NCBI GenBank assembly: GCA_036365455.1
Contig: JAWQUS010000001.1
Coordinates: 23,917,001 to 23,981,000 of the forward strand
Length of the DNA: 64,000 nt
From: Macrosoma leucophasiata
Lineage: Eukaryota; Arthropoda; Insecta; Lepidoptera; Hedylidae
Reading direction: 5' to 3'
The translations under genes were made by a program, and so were the position numbers. Of the stretch, positions 23,090-35,080 are shown piece by piece. The stretch's first letter is position 1. Each line of letters begins with the position of its first letter. Under the pieces are notes generated by a model. The model made no database searches. It was not told the origin of the DNA and worked only from the letters and a program-made list of their open reading frames with translations.

Positions 23090-23240
23090 GCCTTCAAGTT
23101 TCAACTACGCCGCGGGGCATAAACGAGACACCCGAAGTGATGGCGATCCGGGACAGTGACGTGAGGACTCCCGCGACCCCCGCCCGCCGGGGGGCAGAGT
23201 GACCCCCACCCGGATAATAAGGGGGTGGAATAGAATGGAA
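23090..23240. other. GC-rich block of unknown role
   Basis: Strongly GC- and CpG-rich (CGACCCCCGCCCGCCGGGGG) in AT-rich surroundings. Open frames exist on both strands (to 23202 +, 23094-23441 -), which high GC alone can cause. A donor-like GAC|GTGAGG sits near 23160. It could be an exon or CpG-rich regulatory DNA; I cannot decide. Confidence 0.25.
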
Positions 23241-23477
23241 GTCGCGGCTTCTGTCGTGGAAATGTGTGCGTTTTAAAAACATATACATACGTAATATAAT
23301 TAGTTGGTTCCGTCTGTTTTTTGGTGTTTTCGTTTTTCCTAACGGGTATGGTTTGATCATTTTATTATGTGTCTCAAGTATAATATTATTCTTACGAATA
23401 AAATTAACTTTTGTCAGCAATTTAAAAACAATTGGATACAAACTCTTTTCATTTTAATCACACACTTTTTTATGTCG

Positions 23478-23605
23478 TGAAGTGAGTTTCCATTGGTGGT
23501 AAGTGAATACTACAGCCTATAGGTAAATGTCTACATAAATGCCAGGGATTTCAATGCAGATGCGTTGCAACTCCTGAAGTCAAAGTTGAGGCGTTACATT
23601 ACCAT
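23478..23605 (-). repeat. SINE-A 3' half, degraded
   Basis: Reverse orientation; recognisable by GATGCGTTGCAACTCCTGA and GAGGCGTTAC. It sits directly against a forward copy. Confidence 0.5.
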
Positions 23606-23889
23606 CTGGTGGTATAGTTCCAGTGTAGGAGCTCGAGGGCGTAGGCCCTCTAAATGGCCATATCTGCCGCTAAATGGTAGTGTTCAGCACTATCGTGTTC
23701 CGGTTAAATAGTGATGTATGATGGTGAACTATCACAGAGACACAACATCTAAGGTCTCAGGGATGGAAACGCATCTGCATTTTGACCTCTGGTCTTTGTG
23801 TAATGTTGTGTGAGTATAGGCTGCAGTCATCACTTAGCATCAATGTAACCTGCATGCTTGTTTGCCACTTCCATCACATAAAAAAAAAG
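23606..23889 (+). repeat. SINE-A, divergent subtype
   Basis: Full length with the GTTCCAGTGTAGGAGCTCGA head and an ACTATCACAGAGACAC middle instead of the usual TTTCCGGCACAG. It ends in the ATCACATAAAAAA tail. Confidence 0.75.
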
Positions 23890-24472
23890 ATTTAGTAATG
23901 CGATAGTTAATAACGTCTCAGCTAAATCATTGGAGGTACAATGGTGGTAAACACTGAAACTAAAGTATTCAAATCTTTGTACGTATTTTTAACATGAAAC
24001 TCATTTACAAAATCGTTGAAGATTTAAAAAAATGTATTTGTTTGATTAAACCCTTGAATTAATGTCCTCATATTTATCTTATGACAAATTTATGCTGATA
24101 AATTGACAGCAGACAGCTGTCAAGTAACGGATATGCTAAAGTGAGACAAATTATAGTGCGACAAAATGATGTGTTATTACTTAAAATATTTTTACTGTGT
24201 CGACATAAAATAATGTGACTATAAATTATTCAGTATGTTATTTAAAAGGATGTTCTTCCGATACCGATATTTTTATTAAATAATGTGTTTAATTGCTCAA
24301 ACAATATGTGCTGAAGTGTTTTACAGTGTTACACGTGTTTTTAGCATTTTATTATAATCAAGTTTTGTATAATATTACTAAGAGTCTTATAAAATTAAAT
24401 AAAAAATGTTAACACGTGAAAATACGTTTCACAAAAGCTTTGCCCGACGTCAGGTCACGTCATCTGCACAAA

Positions 24473-24526
24473 ATTAAAGCCCCTCAAAGACACGTCAGGT
24501 CCGGCCGAGGCGTGTCGCAGGTGACA
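24473..24526 (+). other. Donor-bearing module, copy 2 (weak)
   Basis: CCCCTCAAAGA (24480) and GGCCG words are shared with 25236-25275. It ends CGCAG|GTGACA (GT at 24521), a fair donor. Confidence 0.25.
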
Positions 24527-25235
24527 TCGCAAGACGGGGTAGCTGTCACCCGCAGTGGACGGACCGTCAATTGGAACTAAGGTTTGGCGCGTTCAACTTT
24601 TGCAGCTTTTCATAATGTTGGAGGGTTATTTTTAACAAATGTGCAATAATTTAGCAAAAAAAAGTGTTTAGTTACATAAAATTGGAGATTCTGAACACCT
24701 TATGGAGAGTACGTTATTTTAGTGTCTTTAATATTTTAATTCTGTTATGCTTTTATAAATAAAATGAAAACTGGATCGCACAAAAGTGTGGCCCAACATC
24801 ACAACATGTCATTTGCACAAAATGAAATCCCCTTATAGAACTATGACACTTGTTTTGCTTCCTACAAAGCAGTGCAGATCGACACCAACACCTCATTCTT
24901 TCTTTTATCAGCGTCCACGTATACTACTGATTGGGAATTGAGTATTGTGTGTGTGTGTGAGAATTGATCATGTGTCTGTAACTTCAGCTAAAACAATGCT
25001 GATTCTAAAATCAACCAAGCTGTATCACTTTACAACTGAAATAAAAACAACTCCAATTTACATTAACCAACCAAAGCATCAACATCTCAAATAAATTCAA
25101 TAATGAAACACCCACACGAAAAATACAAAACTTAATCAAAATTTAAAACCCCCTACGTCCATCTCCAATTAGGTTTTACATGAAACAAAATAAACCGCGT
25201 CTCCACAAACGCGTCTACTCTGAAGGGGCTTAACT

Positions 25236-25325
25236 GCCCCTCAAAGAACGTCAACTTGGCCGGTCGGGTGGGGGCGGCCCCCCCGTCCAGATGGATTGAT
25301 ATTGCTCCACGAATGCAGGTGAGTC
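25236..25325 (+). other. Donor-bearing module, copy 3
   Basis: CCCCTCAAAGA, a G/C-rich run, then CAGATGGATTGATATTGC (25288-25305) and ATGCAG|GTGAGT (GT at 25319), a near-consensus donor. An open frame of about 43 codons reaches the donor. It shares its right part with 22482-22511 and its left part with 24480-24520. Function unknown. Confidence 0.35.
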
Positions 25326-28140
25326 AAGGCGATCTCGGAACAATGGCGTTTTATATACTCGTATCTTGTGAGCTTATGCCTCCATTTTGGTACGATGCTG
25401 TTCCTTGAAGTTGTTAATGGATGACTGCAATTGGTTGATTGGTTTGCGAAAGTGTTCGAAAATGCAACTGCTATGAAGTAGATTTGGAAATATGCTTATA
25501 TACGAGTATGTAGAGGTCCGTTAACTATCGTATGGCCTCTATTATACAACGATAGTGAGAGGAAAATTATGTCTTGATTTTTACAAAATGGGTCACTTGA
25601 TGATGTGGTCCTGGCCAAAGCACGAATCTAAATCTATTTAGAAGAATTCCAAAAGTGATTGTGATATTTCCGTAGTTTTCGAAACTAAAAGTAGTTCAGT
25701 AGGAAAATAATTCAAATAAAAGTAAGGTAAATAGGTTTTCTCAATTAATAGAGATTCTTTATTTTGAGTCTCATGCGTCCGTCGAAATCCTTTCCACACT
25801 GCAAAATCCTTAGCACCACTGAGAACTTGAACATCATCATTTACTCTCCGAGCTGGAGATCAAACCCGAAACTTTAGTTAAACTAACAATGGTGCAATCA
25901 TCAGGAACCCAAAAAAAGTTTTTTCCTCCAAATAAATAAATCTCTTTACTTTACCGTAATTACAGTTAACAATGTACAAAGACTGAAAACGGAATTATAG
26001 AAAGTCTCCAAAACAAACATTAAGAAACCTTTTTCGTCGTCAGAAAAAAGGAAAGAGACGCCTTTAAAATCGACATTAGACCAAACATAACGGAAACCGG
26101 ATTGACATAAATTAATAGCCGGACTTAACGAGACTTGAAAAAACGAAACACCCCGCATCCCTCACTTACACCCCATAAAAACGCGACAGAGACACATGTC
26201 CTCCCTTATTATCTTCAATTAAGAGACTCTGATAATGTACCATGACATACGTTCGACGTGTCCAAGGTAGCATGAGCCATTAGCCCGCCGTCCGTTGCTC
26301 TGGAGATCTCCGTTGAGTCAAATCAGGCGAGGGGCGAAGGAGATCAGGGGACAGTGGACGTCTCCACGTGACAAATTTTCAAATGCAGCTAATCAAATCG
26401 AAATTGTACTTTATTCCGTTGAGATAGGTCTGCCAGGGTTCCGTTTTGTGTTTGGCACGTCAGTCCGTCGTGAGTGATGCACGAAGGACGGTGACGAATG
26501 TACGGCCGTTATATGTGATTAGTGGATACGGCACGTTTCCGTGATCAGAGGGAATAATGAGATGTGATAGATGTAATCACTCGAGCGGCCGCTTCGGCAC
26601 CAGCGACGCAAGCGACTGCCAGTTGTCGTTTGTCGTGAAATGTTGAGGTCTTCGTATAACATTTGATACTGGCCATTAGTGTTTTTGTATTTACAGATTT
26701 GGGTGGAAGGACTAGACAATATATTATGTTTGGCATCGAATCGCACGTGGGAAACTTAAGTGTCAAGGGTGCTATTCTGCGTTTATAACAAAAATATCGT
26801 TTATCTGTATTGACCTATATGTACTAAAGTACTAGATAGGACATTGGTAGCATGGTTCCAGTTTTTTACATTCAATCTACACCTTCCCATAGTAACGTGA
26901 GAACTGACGTGAAAACGTCATGCTAAATATCTGTCAAATCAATTTTAAAACGGAACCGGCTGTTTTTCCTGGTGTCTACTTTATATATCGACCTCATTGT
27001 TCATCTGAAAATCTTCAAGTTATAAGAAGTAAGACTTATCCGTCGATTTGATAGGGTTTCTGGACAAATTTTTACTGATACCCAACATCTTAAAATTGAT
27101 GAAAGTGGTGGAATTGAATATCGTAAACTACAACAAACGTTCGTAGAGTTGTCGCTAAGGATAGAAATCATTGAAGAAACTTCAGTAATTGTTATAGATT
27201 GGTTATTAGTTATTGGTCAGGATTTCGTTTTGTAATTAAAGATTTTGATATTCTTATTACTGCAAAGAGTAACGTTTGGGTCTTTAATAAAAACCCTTTG
27301 AAGTATAAGATATAAACAAACCACCTTAAGGATCCAATTAATTAAAAATGATAAATGACCGCGCAACTACATGAAAATGACGAGCGACACGGAAGGGACG
27401 TCGCGTCAAATTGACGAGCGCGCGTCAACTGTGAGATATGACGGCGACGTCGCGAGTTGTTTGATTAACGACGTCGCGGTGACGCCACGTTAATTTGTTA
27501 CCGGTTTAGGCAGTAGTCACACTGACGGCGAGAAAGCGGCTAACTATCGTTAATTTTCACCATAAAACAAGAAAGCAACTAACTGGCATTCTCATTCTAC
27601 ACATAAAAAAAGTGAAACAGATTATGTATACAGTCTGTCTATTTTGTAGTGCAAACTTTTTATACTTCGTAGTTTACCAAAAATAATAGACACGAATTTT
27701 TGAATTTCGGAATATTCTTAACTTTCTAAAATAATCTGTTGAACCTAACAAATGTATTTTAACACAACTAATTATTACATAAAAGTTAGGTACAAAAATA
27801 CCGCTCGTATCTGGCAGTCACAGAGGGCAAGCGCACGACGGAGATACACGGGTGACCCGAACGGCGCCAATATTTTTGAAAGAACAATTAATTTATTTAT
27901 GTATAATTTATAAACCAACTTAGTAGACTGTTCACACACGGCCTGCAAAGACTCGCTGCGCTAGTTCGCTGAGCGACAAAACAATACTTGAACAGTGATG
28001 CTCGCTTGGTGGTCAAAACTCGCACTGATGAACTAGCTGTCATTCTACGTAACAGTGCCACTCGTTCAAGTGATCACCTCTCACACAAGCTAGCTTACAG
28101 ATATATAATTATAAAATGATAGTCGCCATACAATGTATGA

Positions 28141-28487
28141 CCCCATAGTAACTATCACAGAGGCACCAAGAATTTAGCATAAAGGTACTGCATTTGAATT
28201 TTAGCCAGTAGTTTTCGACGAATCTTCATCATCCCTCCCTCCGCGCGTGAAGCGCAACAGAGGGAAGAGATGGTTCGAGGATTGAGGCAAATCCTCGTAC
28301 CCCGGGCCTATCTGCCCCCAAAGCATCGGAGGCAGATTGTGGCGGAGTGTGGCACGCGGGGAAACTCACTGAGGGAGGCCCTATACACACTATTTTTTTT
28401 TGGGAGCGTTTTAGCCCATTTTGTACTTTTTGTTTGTTTTTTTTTAAATACAAAATACCAAATGCCACTAGATTTCGTGTAGATCTC
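28141..28487. other. GC-richer block with degraded repeat
   Basis: A SINE-A-like trace (ACTATCACAGAGGCACCA) at 28153, then a GC-rich segment 28230-28390 with open frames on both strands. None shows a known domain. It abuts the tandem array. Confidence 0.35.
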
Positions 28488-29205
28488 TATACGCTGCAAT
28501 ATCATAACATCCATGTAAACTGCATGCTTGTTTCTCACCAAAGAATTTCCCTTAAACTTGTATCTCAGGTCTACTCGCTTCGTTCGTTGTAGGCAGTGGA
28601 ACAACTGCCTTAGTTCAACGCTTTTTATATTTGATGTTGTAAATTATTGTAACTAACAACGTCACGGATCAGGATATCCCGTGGATTATTGAGCGTGTGT
28701 GACAATTTTTACTTTTTACATTCTATAGGCTGAAATCTCATAACATCCATGTAAACTGCATGCTTGCTTCTCACCAAAGAATTTCCCTTAAACTTGTATC
28801 TCAGGTCTAACTAACAACGTCACGGATCAGGATATCCCGTGGATTATTGAGCGTGTGCGACAGTTTTTACTTTTCACATTCTATAGGCTGCAATCTCATA
28901 ACATCCATGTAAACTGCATGCTTGCTTCTCACCTAAGAATTTCCCTTAAACTTGTATCTCAGGTCTAACTAACAACGTCACGGATCAGGATATCCCGTGG
29001 ATTATTGAGCGTGTGCGACAGTTTTTACTTTTCACATTCTATAGGCTGCAATCTCATAACATCCATGTAAACTGCATGCTTGCTTCTCACCTAAGAATTT
29101 CCCTTAAACTTGTATCTCAGGTCTAACTAACAACGTCACGGATCAGGATATCCCGTGGATTATTGAGCGTGTGTGACAATTTCTACTTTTCACATTCTCG
29201 TGTCT
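28488..29205 (+). repeat. 158-bp tandem array derived from the SINE-A 3' end
   Basis: The word AACTAACAAC starts at 28651, 28809, 28967 and 29125, exactly 158 bp apart. Each unit holds TATAGGCTGCAATCTCATAA and AACTGCATGCTTGCTTCTCAC, clearly the 3' end of SINE-A, plus about 100 bp of other sequence ending GATATCCCGTGGATTATTGA. The first unit carries about 78 bp extra. The later units are nearly identical, so the expansion is recent or homogenised. Confidence 0.85.
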
Positions 29206-29622
29206 CGATTTGTGTTAAACATTTGAATTGATAAAAATCTTGTCTCTATTGACACACATTTAAAATCTACCTGATGGATGTATGTTAATCATGCCGCTTG
29301 TTTCACTACTTTACAAGTGACAAATTATTACAAGTGACAAATTAGTTACTATTCAGTAAATTAATAGTGCCTATATAATAGTCGTCTGCATAAAAACTAA
29401 AGGCCACCTTGAAACAGATTATAATATTTTTATTGGTAAGTTTCTAATTGGTCGCATCTTTGACAAATGCTTCAGCTTCACTCTGTGATGAATATAGCTA
29501 GCTATCTACAATAACGGAATGTTCAATAGTGTAAAGATGCGTTTAATTTAACTAATATTATTAAGACATATTATGATAATATTACAGAAATGCTTAAGAA
29601 AACAGCCAAAAATATATTATTT
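29206..29622. other. No gene seen
   Basis: AT-rich; a short direct repeat TTACAAGTGACAAATTA occurs near 29310-29345. Confidence 0.4.
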
Positions 29623-29907
29623 ACTGGTGGTAGAGCTGCAGTGACGGAGCCCGCGGACGTAGGCACCACCGCATTACCTAATATACTTGCCGCGAAATGG
29701 TAGTGTTCAGCACTATCGTGTTCCGGTCAGGTGGTAATGTACGGCCCTGTAACTTCCGGCACAGAGGCATAACACCTTAGGCCTCAGGAGTGGTAACTCA
29801 TCTGCATTTTGACTTTGGTCTTTGTGTGGGTGTCTATAGGCTGCAGTTATAACTTAACATCAATGAGAACTGCATGCTTGATTGCCACTTCAATGACATA
29901 AAAAAAA
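29623..29907 (+). repeat. SINE-A, full length
   Basis: Complete from ACTGGTGGTAGAGCT to the GACATAAAAAAAA tail. Very close to the copies at 14487 and 34619. Confidence 0.85.
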
Positions 29908-29996
29908 TGTAATAAAATAGTTACCGTGAATAATTTTTAGCTGTATGTTTGTAATATTTTCCGATTTCTTTGTCGTACTCAATAATATTTATTTTA

Positions 29997-30186
29997 TACT
30001 AGCTGTTGCCCGCGGGATCGCCCGCGTGGATGTTCTTTTATAAATAACTAAGTAGCCTGTGTTCTTTTTCAAAGTCAGGTCTATCTCTGCAACAAATTTC
30101 ATTAAAATCGGTTCAGTCGTTTGGACGTGAAAAGGAAACAGACAGACAGACAGTCACTTTCGCATTTATAATATTAATAGGGATTA
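29997..30186. repeat. LINE-like end fragment
   Basis: Starts ACTAGCTGTTGCCCGCGGGA, has AAATCGGTTCAGTCGTTTGG and a CAGACAGACAGACAG run, and ends TTATAATATTAATAGGGATT. This layout is common in arthropod genomes as a non-coding retrotransposon end. No coding part. Confidence 0.55.
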
Positions 30187-30394
30187 GTGTAAAATGACAA
30201 TAATTTTTGTATGACACGGAAAATTAAATTAAACTACAAAGGTCATCATAATCTGATTGAAAATGAAAGCAGTATTAAAACAGAACTGAGCCGATAAAAT
30301 TAAATGCATGTGATGTTGTGAATGGTTTTGGGTTCCCAGATTCGCACTTTTTCTCTTGACTGTACCTGTATTAGTCGTTCAAAAAAAATTGTTA

Positions 30395-30545
30395 AAGTTT
30401 GGTAATGTGCCCGGAGATGGAACAGGTTCGCCACCTGTTACATGGACCAAAACTTAACCGGCGAGTCGTGGGTGTTTGCATGTATGTTTGAATGCATGCA
30501 TTTACCTCTGCCTACCCCTTCGGGGATTACAGGCGTGAAGTTACG
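30395..30545 (+). repeat. SINE-T, 5' truncated
   Basis: Only the 3' half from AAAGTTTGGTAATGTGCCCG to GTGAAGTTACG. The tRNA head is missing. Confidence 0.8.
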
Positions 30546-32685
30546 GTAAATATCTTGGTGCAACCCAGGCTAAGTAAAACCGTCCAAAACGAAAACCTTT
30601 ATAGTTAAGATAGAGTCATTATCTCACCTGAGTCAAGTCCTCTATAACGTTCTAAGATAAGAGAGAAATGCACAGATTCCTTCGATTAGAAAAAATCGAC
30701 GTAGACAAAAGGAATGAATAGCCGGCGAGGCTTGAAAAGACAAAGGTGAATCGGTTTTAACAAAAGCTGTAGAATGTTGTACTAATTGATTATTTATTCA
30801 TGGAAATAGATGTGTTAGCTGGGAATCGTTTCTCGTTACCAGTTTCGCACTTTTTCTCTTGAATGTATTTTGGAATGGATGAATATCACTGAGATAAAAC
30901 TAAATTTGATGAACTATTTGAATTAAAGTGAATTGAAAATTATGTTATGTATCGAAATAATTACGAAATATGTTATTAAGATCCATTTCGCAATAATTTG
31001 AACTACGAACACTCGACAGTTAATGTACTTCTGAGAAACAGAAACTACCTTAATCATGTATATAAAAGCAATATTTTATCCAAACATAAACCTCAGTAAT
31101 ATACTTAATAGATAAATACTTCGACCCACTCCGAACCGGTTGTACCAGTCATAATCATTAAAATTATGCTGGCGCCTATTAATGGGAAAAATATTAACAT
31201 TTCTCTAATTTATTATCTATCATTTAAGACTTGATTAGTAAAAAAAATGACCATGCAAATTAATCACGCTCACGCTTAAAGTTAGCAACATTAATTACTT
31301 TCGATCGGCTTTTAAGGTATTTTAATTTTAAATAATTTTAGTAACAAAGAAAAATGTATACTAAGTAAAATATTTTCTTTGTTACAGTCAGCTCCATGAT
31401 AACTATGTGCTGGTGGACGAGGAAAAAATTATACTTTTTAAGCTGCGAACACACAGAGGGATCACATCGCGCCTTTACAATCGCTGAGCTGACGCGGGCA
31501 GACCTCTGCTAGTGTGGACCGGGGCTTAGTTACAAGCGAAGCGATTTTCATACTCAAGGTCATTTTCGTTCTTTTGATTCGTCGTTCGAGAAAAGTTACA
31601 GATTTTTATATTTTCACACAAATACACATTTTCTTACTTTATCATTTGTTTTCGCTTATTTTTAAGGTCTATAGTAGATATAATAATATATAAGAGAGAT
31701 CCTTTATTTCAAGGACTATTTTACGCGCTCAAATAGATAACAAAGCTGAGAAGGTAACATAAGTGTAGGTAGAGCTGACTATTAAAGTTTCAAATGCCAG
31801 TTATCAAAATGGACTCTACGATTAAGCTCTTTTGGCAAATGTAGAGCAATTCGAAACGCCTGAGAAAACATTGAATCATACAAAAATATAGGTAATACTT
31901 TTTGAATTGAATCAGTAGTCCAATTGACCCAGGCGACTACTGCGGCGCTAAAGCCCTAATTTCAATACCCCAAATCAGGTAAAAGCTATTTGAATGTTTA
32001 CTTATTTCGGCATCCAAGGAGTTAGGTTATGTGCCCGTCTTGAATTTCGTCACCTCTTTTTTATAATATGAGACAAAACATTACTAGTAAACCGTGGGTG
32101 TTTGTTTGTAATACTATGTACCTACTCGTATGCATGCATTTACATAACACTAACCTCGGCGTTTTTAATCACTTTTTATTGCTTTAGATTCACGGCATTT
32201 TTCCTTGTTTTTTTTTTAATGAAATCTATCACAAAATCAAAACCGCTTTCCGCTACATCTAGCTGCATAACCCGACCGCTAATTCGGAAACACACTAGCA
32301 ATTTCCCGCCAACGAAATAAGCGAATTAAAATCTCCTCAAAGCGACTACTTGCAAAGAAACTGCTGCATACAGTGCAGTTTATTTTTAGCTATTTATGTA
32401 GAGTGAGTGACGGGTCAGCCTTTGAGCAGGTCTGAGCAAAAATTAGCGATAATGTACTAGGATTCGTTGGCGCGTTTGGTTTTGTTTGCCGTGTTTAATT
32501 TGTGGAAGGATTAAGCGATGCGTGTTTATAATTTTAATATTTCGGTATGAATTAAACTTTGGTTGTTATTTTGAAGATGCAACTCTTTAATAGCTTAATT
32601 CCGGTGCACAATTACTATTTGATGTCTTTATTGTTGATAATTGTAATTATTGGTGATGCCTCTTGTTTCATCCAGGAGTAAATTA
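30546..32685. other. 2.1-kb stretch with no gene or clear repeat
   Basis: AT-rich throughout. The frame at 32102-32320 has a hydrophobic composition from T-rich DNA and no known domain. A SINE-like GTGGGTGTTTG trace lies near 32093. Confidence 0.4.
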
Positions 32686-32695
32686 GGATAGGTAA

Positions 32696-32938
32696 TTGTT
32701 TTATATTATTTCGCATTAACACATGCTTGTGAAATATATTTTAAAGAAAAATGGAAAGAATAATTTGACTTCAAGCGAGACTCGAACTCGCGGCCACTGA
32801 GAATCTAGTCCAGCCGCTCTTCCAACTTCGAAGGACTTCAGTAGCTCAGTTGGAAGAGCGGCTGGACTAGATTCTCAGTGGCCGCGAGTTCGAGTCTCGC
32901 CTGAAGTCAAATTATTCTTTCCATTTTTCTTTAAAAAA
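32696..32938 (+). mobile_element. PAL element copy 1 (palindromic tRNA-like retroposon)
   Basis: Exact flanking direct repeat GGATAGGTAA (32686-32695 and 32939-32948). It starts with a unique leader (TTTCGCATTAACACATGC) and ends CTTTAAAAAA. Between them, an inverted repeat of nearly 90 bp per arm starts TTAAAGAAAAATGGAAAGAA and holds two tRNA-like sequences, head to head. The right arm is complete, the left lacks the tRNA 5' end. The flanking duplication length and A-rich end suggest insertion by a LINE machinery, although a fold-back DNA element is possible. Confidence 0.85.
32834..32908 (+). tRNA. tRNA-like sequence in PAL copy 1
   Basis: A 75-base unit with a perfect acceptor stem (ACTTCAG with CTGAAGT plus an outer G-C), D arm GCTC/GAGC, a T arm GCGAG/CTCGC with loop TTCGAGT, and a U33-AGA anticodon-like loop. 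The anticodon stem has a mismatch, and there is no long variable arm as expected for serine. It is a mobile-element part, probably not a working tRNA gene. Confidence 0.55.
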
Positions 32939-32948
32939 GGATAGGTAA

Positions 32949-33375
32949 GTATGAAAAAACGTTTTGAGAATGACGGTTGAAAAGCAACTTAAACGTCGGG
33001 TAAGAGAAGAAGTTGGGAGTAGTGGTATTCGCAAAAAAATCCGCACTAACAAAAAAAAAAAACAATAAAATCACAAAAAAAACTAAACGTAGAAACGTTT
33101 ATTGCATTTGCTATCAAGGAACTGGCCGATTGACTTAGTCTTGTCTTTAGGTACCTAGTCCAGGTTCCTACAAGGGCTACACTACTTATTGCATTCGCCA
33201 TTGATTACGATTAATTTTATGGTGAAATCGATCTTAAGTCATTTATAAAAAGAGTATGATGACTAACTTAAGAATTAAGTATATATACCAATTAACATTG
33301 AAAAAATATTAGTATTTAAAATCTTCCATAGCAGATAAAACAAATGGACCCCAGTAAAAATGAGTGGAATGAGGA
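32949..33375. other. No gene; trace of fold-back repeat
   Basis: AACGTCGGGTAAGAGAAGAA ... AAAATCCGCACTAAC near 32994-33050 is a decayed arm of the fold-back seen at 49351-49559. Confidence 0.4.
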
Positions 33376-33434
33376 GAACAATTTGATGAGTTATTTTGAA
33401 GTATTGAACTTCAAAATAACTCATCAAATTGTTC
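33376..33434. repeat. Perfect 27-bp hairpin
   Basis: Arms 33376-33402 and 33408-33434 are exact complements around a 5-base loop ATTGA. No flanking duplication is evident. Confidence 0.85.
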
Positions 33435-33917
33435 TACCCAACAATAAACTATACACCACTCATTTGTTTCCCAGAAACGACGTTCAAATACGCAAAGCAA
33501 AGAAAGAATCCAAAATGGCCGTCTTGCCTTATCCATCATTACTTCATTAAGCAAAGACAGTCCAACAAAAGCTATACTAATTAGACAGCGTTTTAAATCC
33601 AAGCGGCGAGGGTCTTTAAAAAAACCCCCCGTTTTACACGATTATCAGAGGGGGGCAACAAATGTACACTCGCTAACAAAAATCGGTCGATTTTTAATTA
33701 GGAGCCGGGGAGGCGCGCGTGATCGGAATGAACTGATCATTGCATAACTCGTGCGACGTCGTATTAGCGAAACTTAGTTACCGTTCGACTTGACTGTCCA
33801 ATCAGCGATTGTGCTTAATGAGCCTTCTCTATGCTTATTTTTATTTCTTTTAGGGTAATCGCGAGAGAAAGTGTTTACACGGAGTATAAAGTTCTGATGA
33901 GATTATTTATTTTATAA

Positions 33918-34524
33918 CATAGAGCAACACGAGCTACCGGCCGCGGCGGACCGGAGGGGAGTAGCCATAGCGTTTATTACCGATGCAAAATCCTCGGTAG
34001 CCTAGTGGTAGCAGGCCACTACTACTACACTGAGGTCCTGGGTTCGATTCCCGGGTAGGGGGTTATCAGAGATAATGGTGAAAAAGCCTTTATCTCTGGG
34101 GTTTTTTCCATTTTCTGTAATTTTACCAGTACCTCAAAGTTTGGTAATGTGCCCGGAGATGTCAACAGGCTCGCCACATGGGCCAAAACGTAACCGGCGA
34201 ATCGCGGGTGTTTGCATGTATGCTTGAATGCATGCATTCACCTCTGCCTACCCCTTCGGGGATTACAGGCGTGAAGTTACGTTACGTTACCGATGCAAAA
34301 CAGTCTGTCATTTTATGCGGGGAGAAATGCGTGCCTCACACACGCACACTACAAAAAGCGTCTATTAGTACGAAACTTACACCTTGATTTTTACAAAATA
34401 CAGAAACAATTTCACACACCATTTTAACATCTAGGCGACAGGTATAGGCTTGGGTTGGTTGGGCTTGTACTTTGACAGAGGGGAAAGCCTGCATATGGCT
34501 ACTCTCCTCCGGTGTTGTTCTATG
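33918..34524 (-). mobile_element. hAT-type MITE split by SINE-T
   Basis: Ends CATAGAGCAAC (left) and GTTGTTCTATG (right) with near-identical 8-bp flanks TTTTATAA and TTTTAAAA (33910-33917, 34525-34532). Opposite orientation to 13028 and 49569. A SINE-T is inserted at 33991. Removing it leaves an element of about 300 bp, the normal length. Confidence 0.8.
33991..34286 (+). repeat. SINE-T inside hAT MITE
   Basis: A tRNA head with box A and box B and the usual body; a few bases are lost around the CACCTGTTACATGG part. The host sequence ACCGATGCAAAA is duplicated on both sides (33979-33990 and 34289-34300), so it jumped into the MITE after that was in place. Confidence 0.9.
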
Positions 34525-34618
34525 TTTTAAAATCATGATTGGCAAAATTTAATATTCTTTAGTTAAATTAAATTTATTCGAAAGACGACAATTGAATGTT
34601 GGATAGCATTAACATTTT

Positions 34619-34908
34619 ACTGGTGGTAGAGCTCCAGTGACGGAGCTCGCGGGCGTAGGCACCACCGCATCACCTAATACACTTGCCGCTAAATGGTAGT
34701 GTTCAGCGCTATCGTGTTCCGGTCAGGTGGTAATGTACGGCCCTGTAATTACCGGCACAGAGGCATAACACCTTAGGCCTCAGGAGTGGTAACGCATCCG
34801 CATTTCGACCTTGGTCTTTGTGTAAGTGTCTATAGGCTGCAGTCGTCACTTAACATCATAAATGTGAACTGCATGCTTGTTTGCCACTTCAATAACATAA
34901 AAAAAAAC
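34619..34908 (+). repeat. SINE-A, full length
   Basis: Complete with ACATAAAAAAAAA tail. Confidence 0.85.
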
Positions 34909-35080
34909 ATACTAGGGCTTTTACCATTAAGTTTCAGACATGCTTGTAATAGCGAACATAGGCAAGGTGGTATAACACCTTTGGTAGAGCTACTGGTAGC
35001 TACTGATAACAATTAATTGTCACTAAAACTACCAAGTTATGATTAATTTATCAATATATCTTGCATTACATAAATTTCAT

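Larger units (their letters stand above)
23890..28140. other. 4.2-kb repeat-poor stretch, no clear gene
   Basis: No SINE, transposon or long frame is recognised. GC-richer patches lie at 24440-24580, 25200-25330, 26280-26620 and 27360-27530, separated by AT-rich DNA. A short (GT)n run is at about 24947. The reverse frames at 25946-26158 and 26519-26766 have no known domain. The pattern fits intron or intergenic regulatory DNA of a host gene lying partly outside the window. Confidence 0.4.

Noticed and set aside
28488..29205. CRISPR-like array
   Set aside because: The repeats are 158 bp and contiguous, without unique spacers, and the DNA is eukaryotic; it is a minisatellite.
32102..32320. Possible small membrane protein
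   Set aside because: Hydrophobicity comes from T-rich codons; no signal of coding or conservation can be seen.
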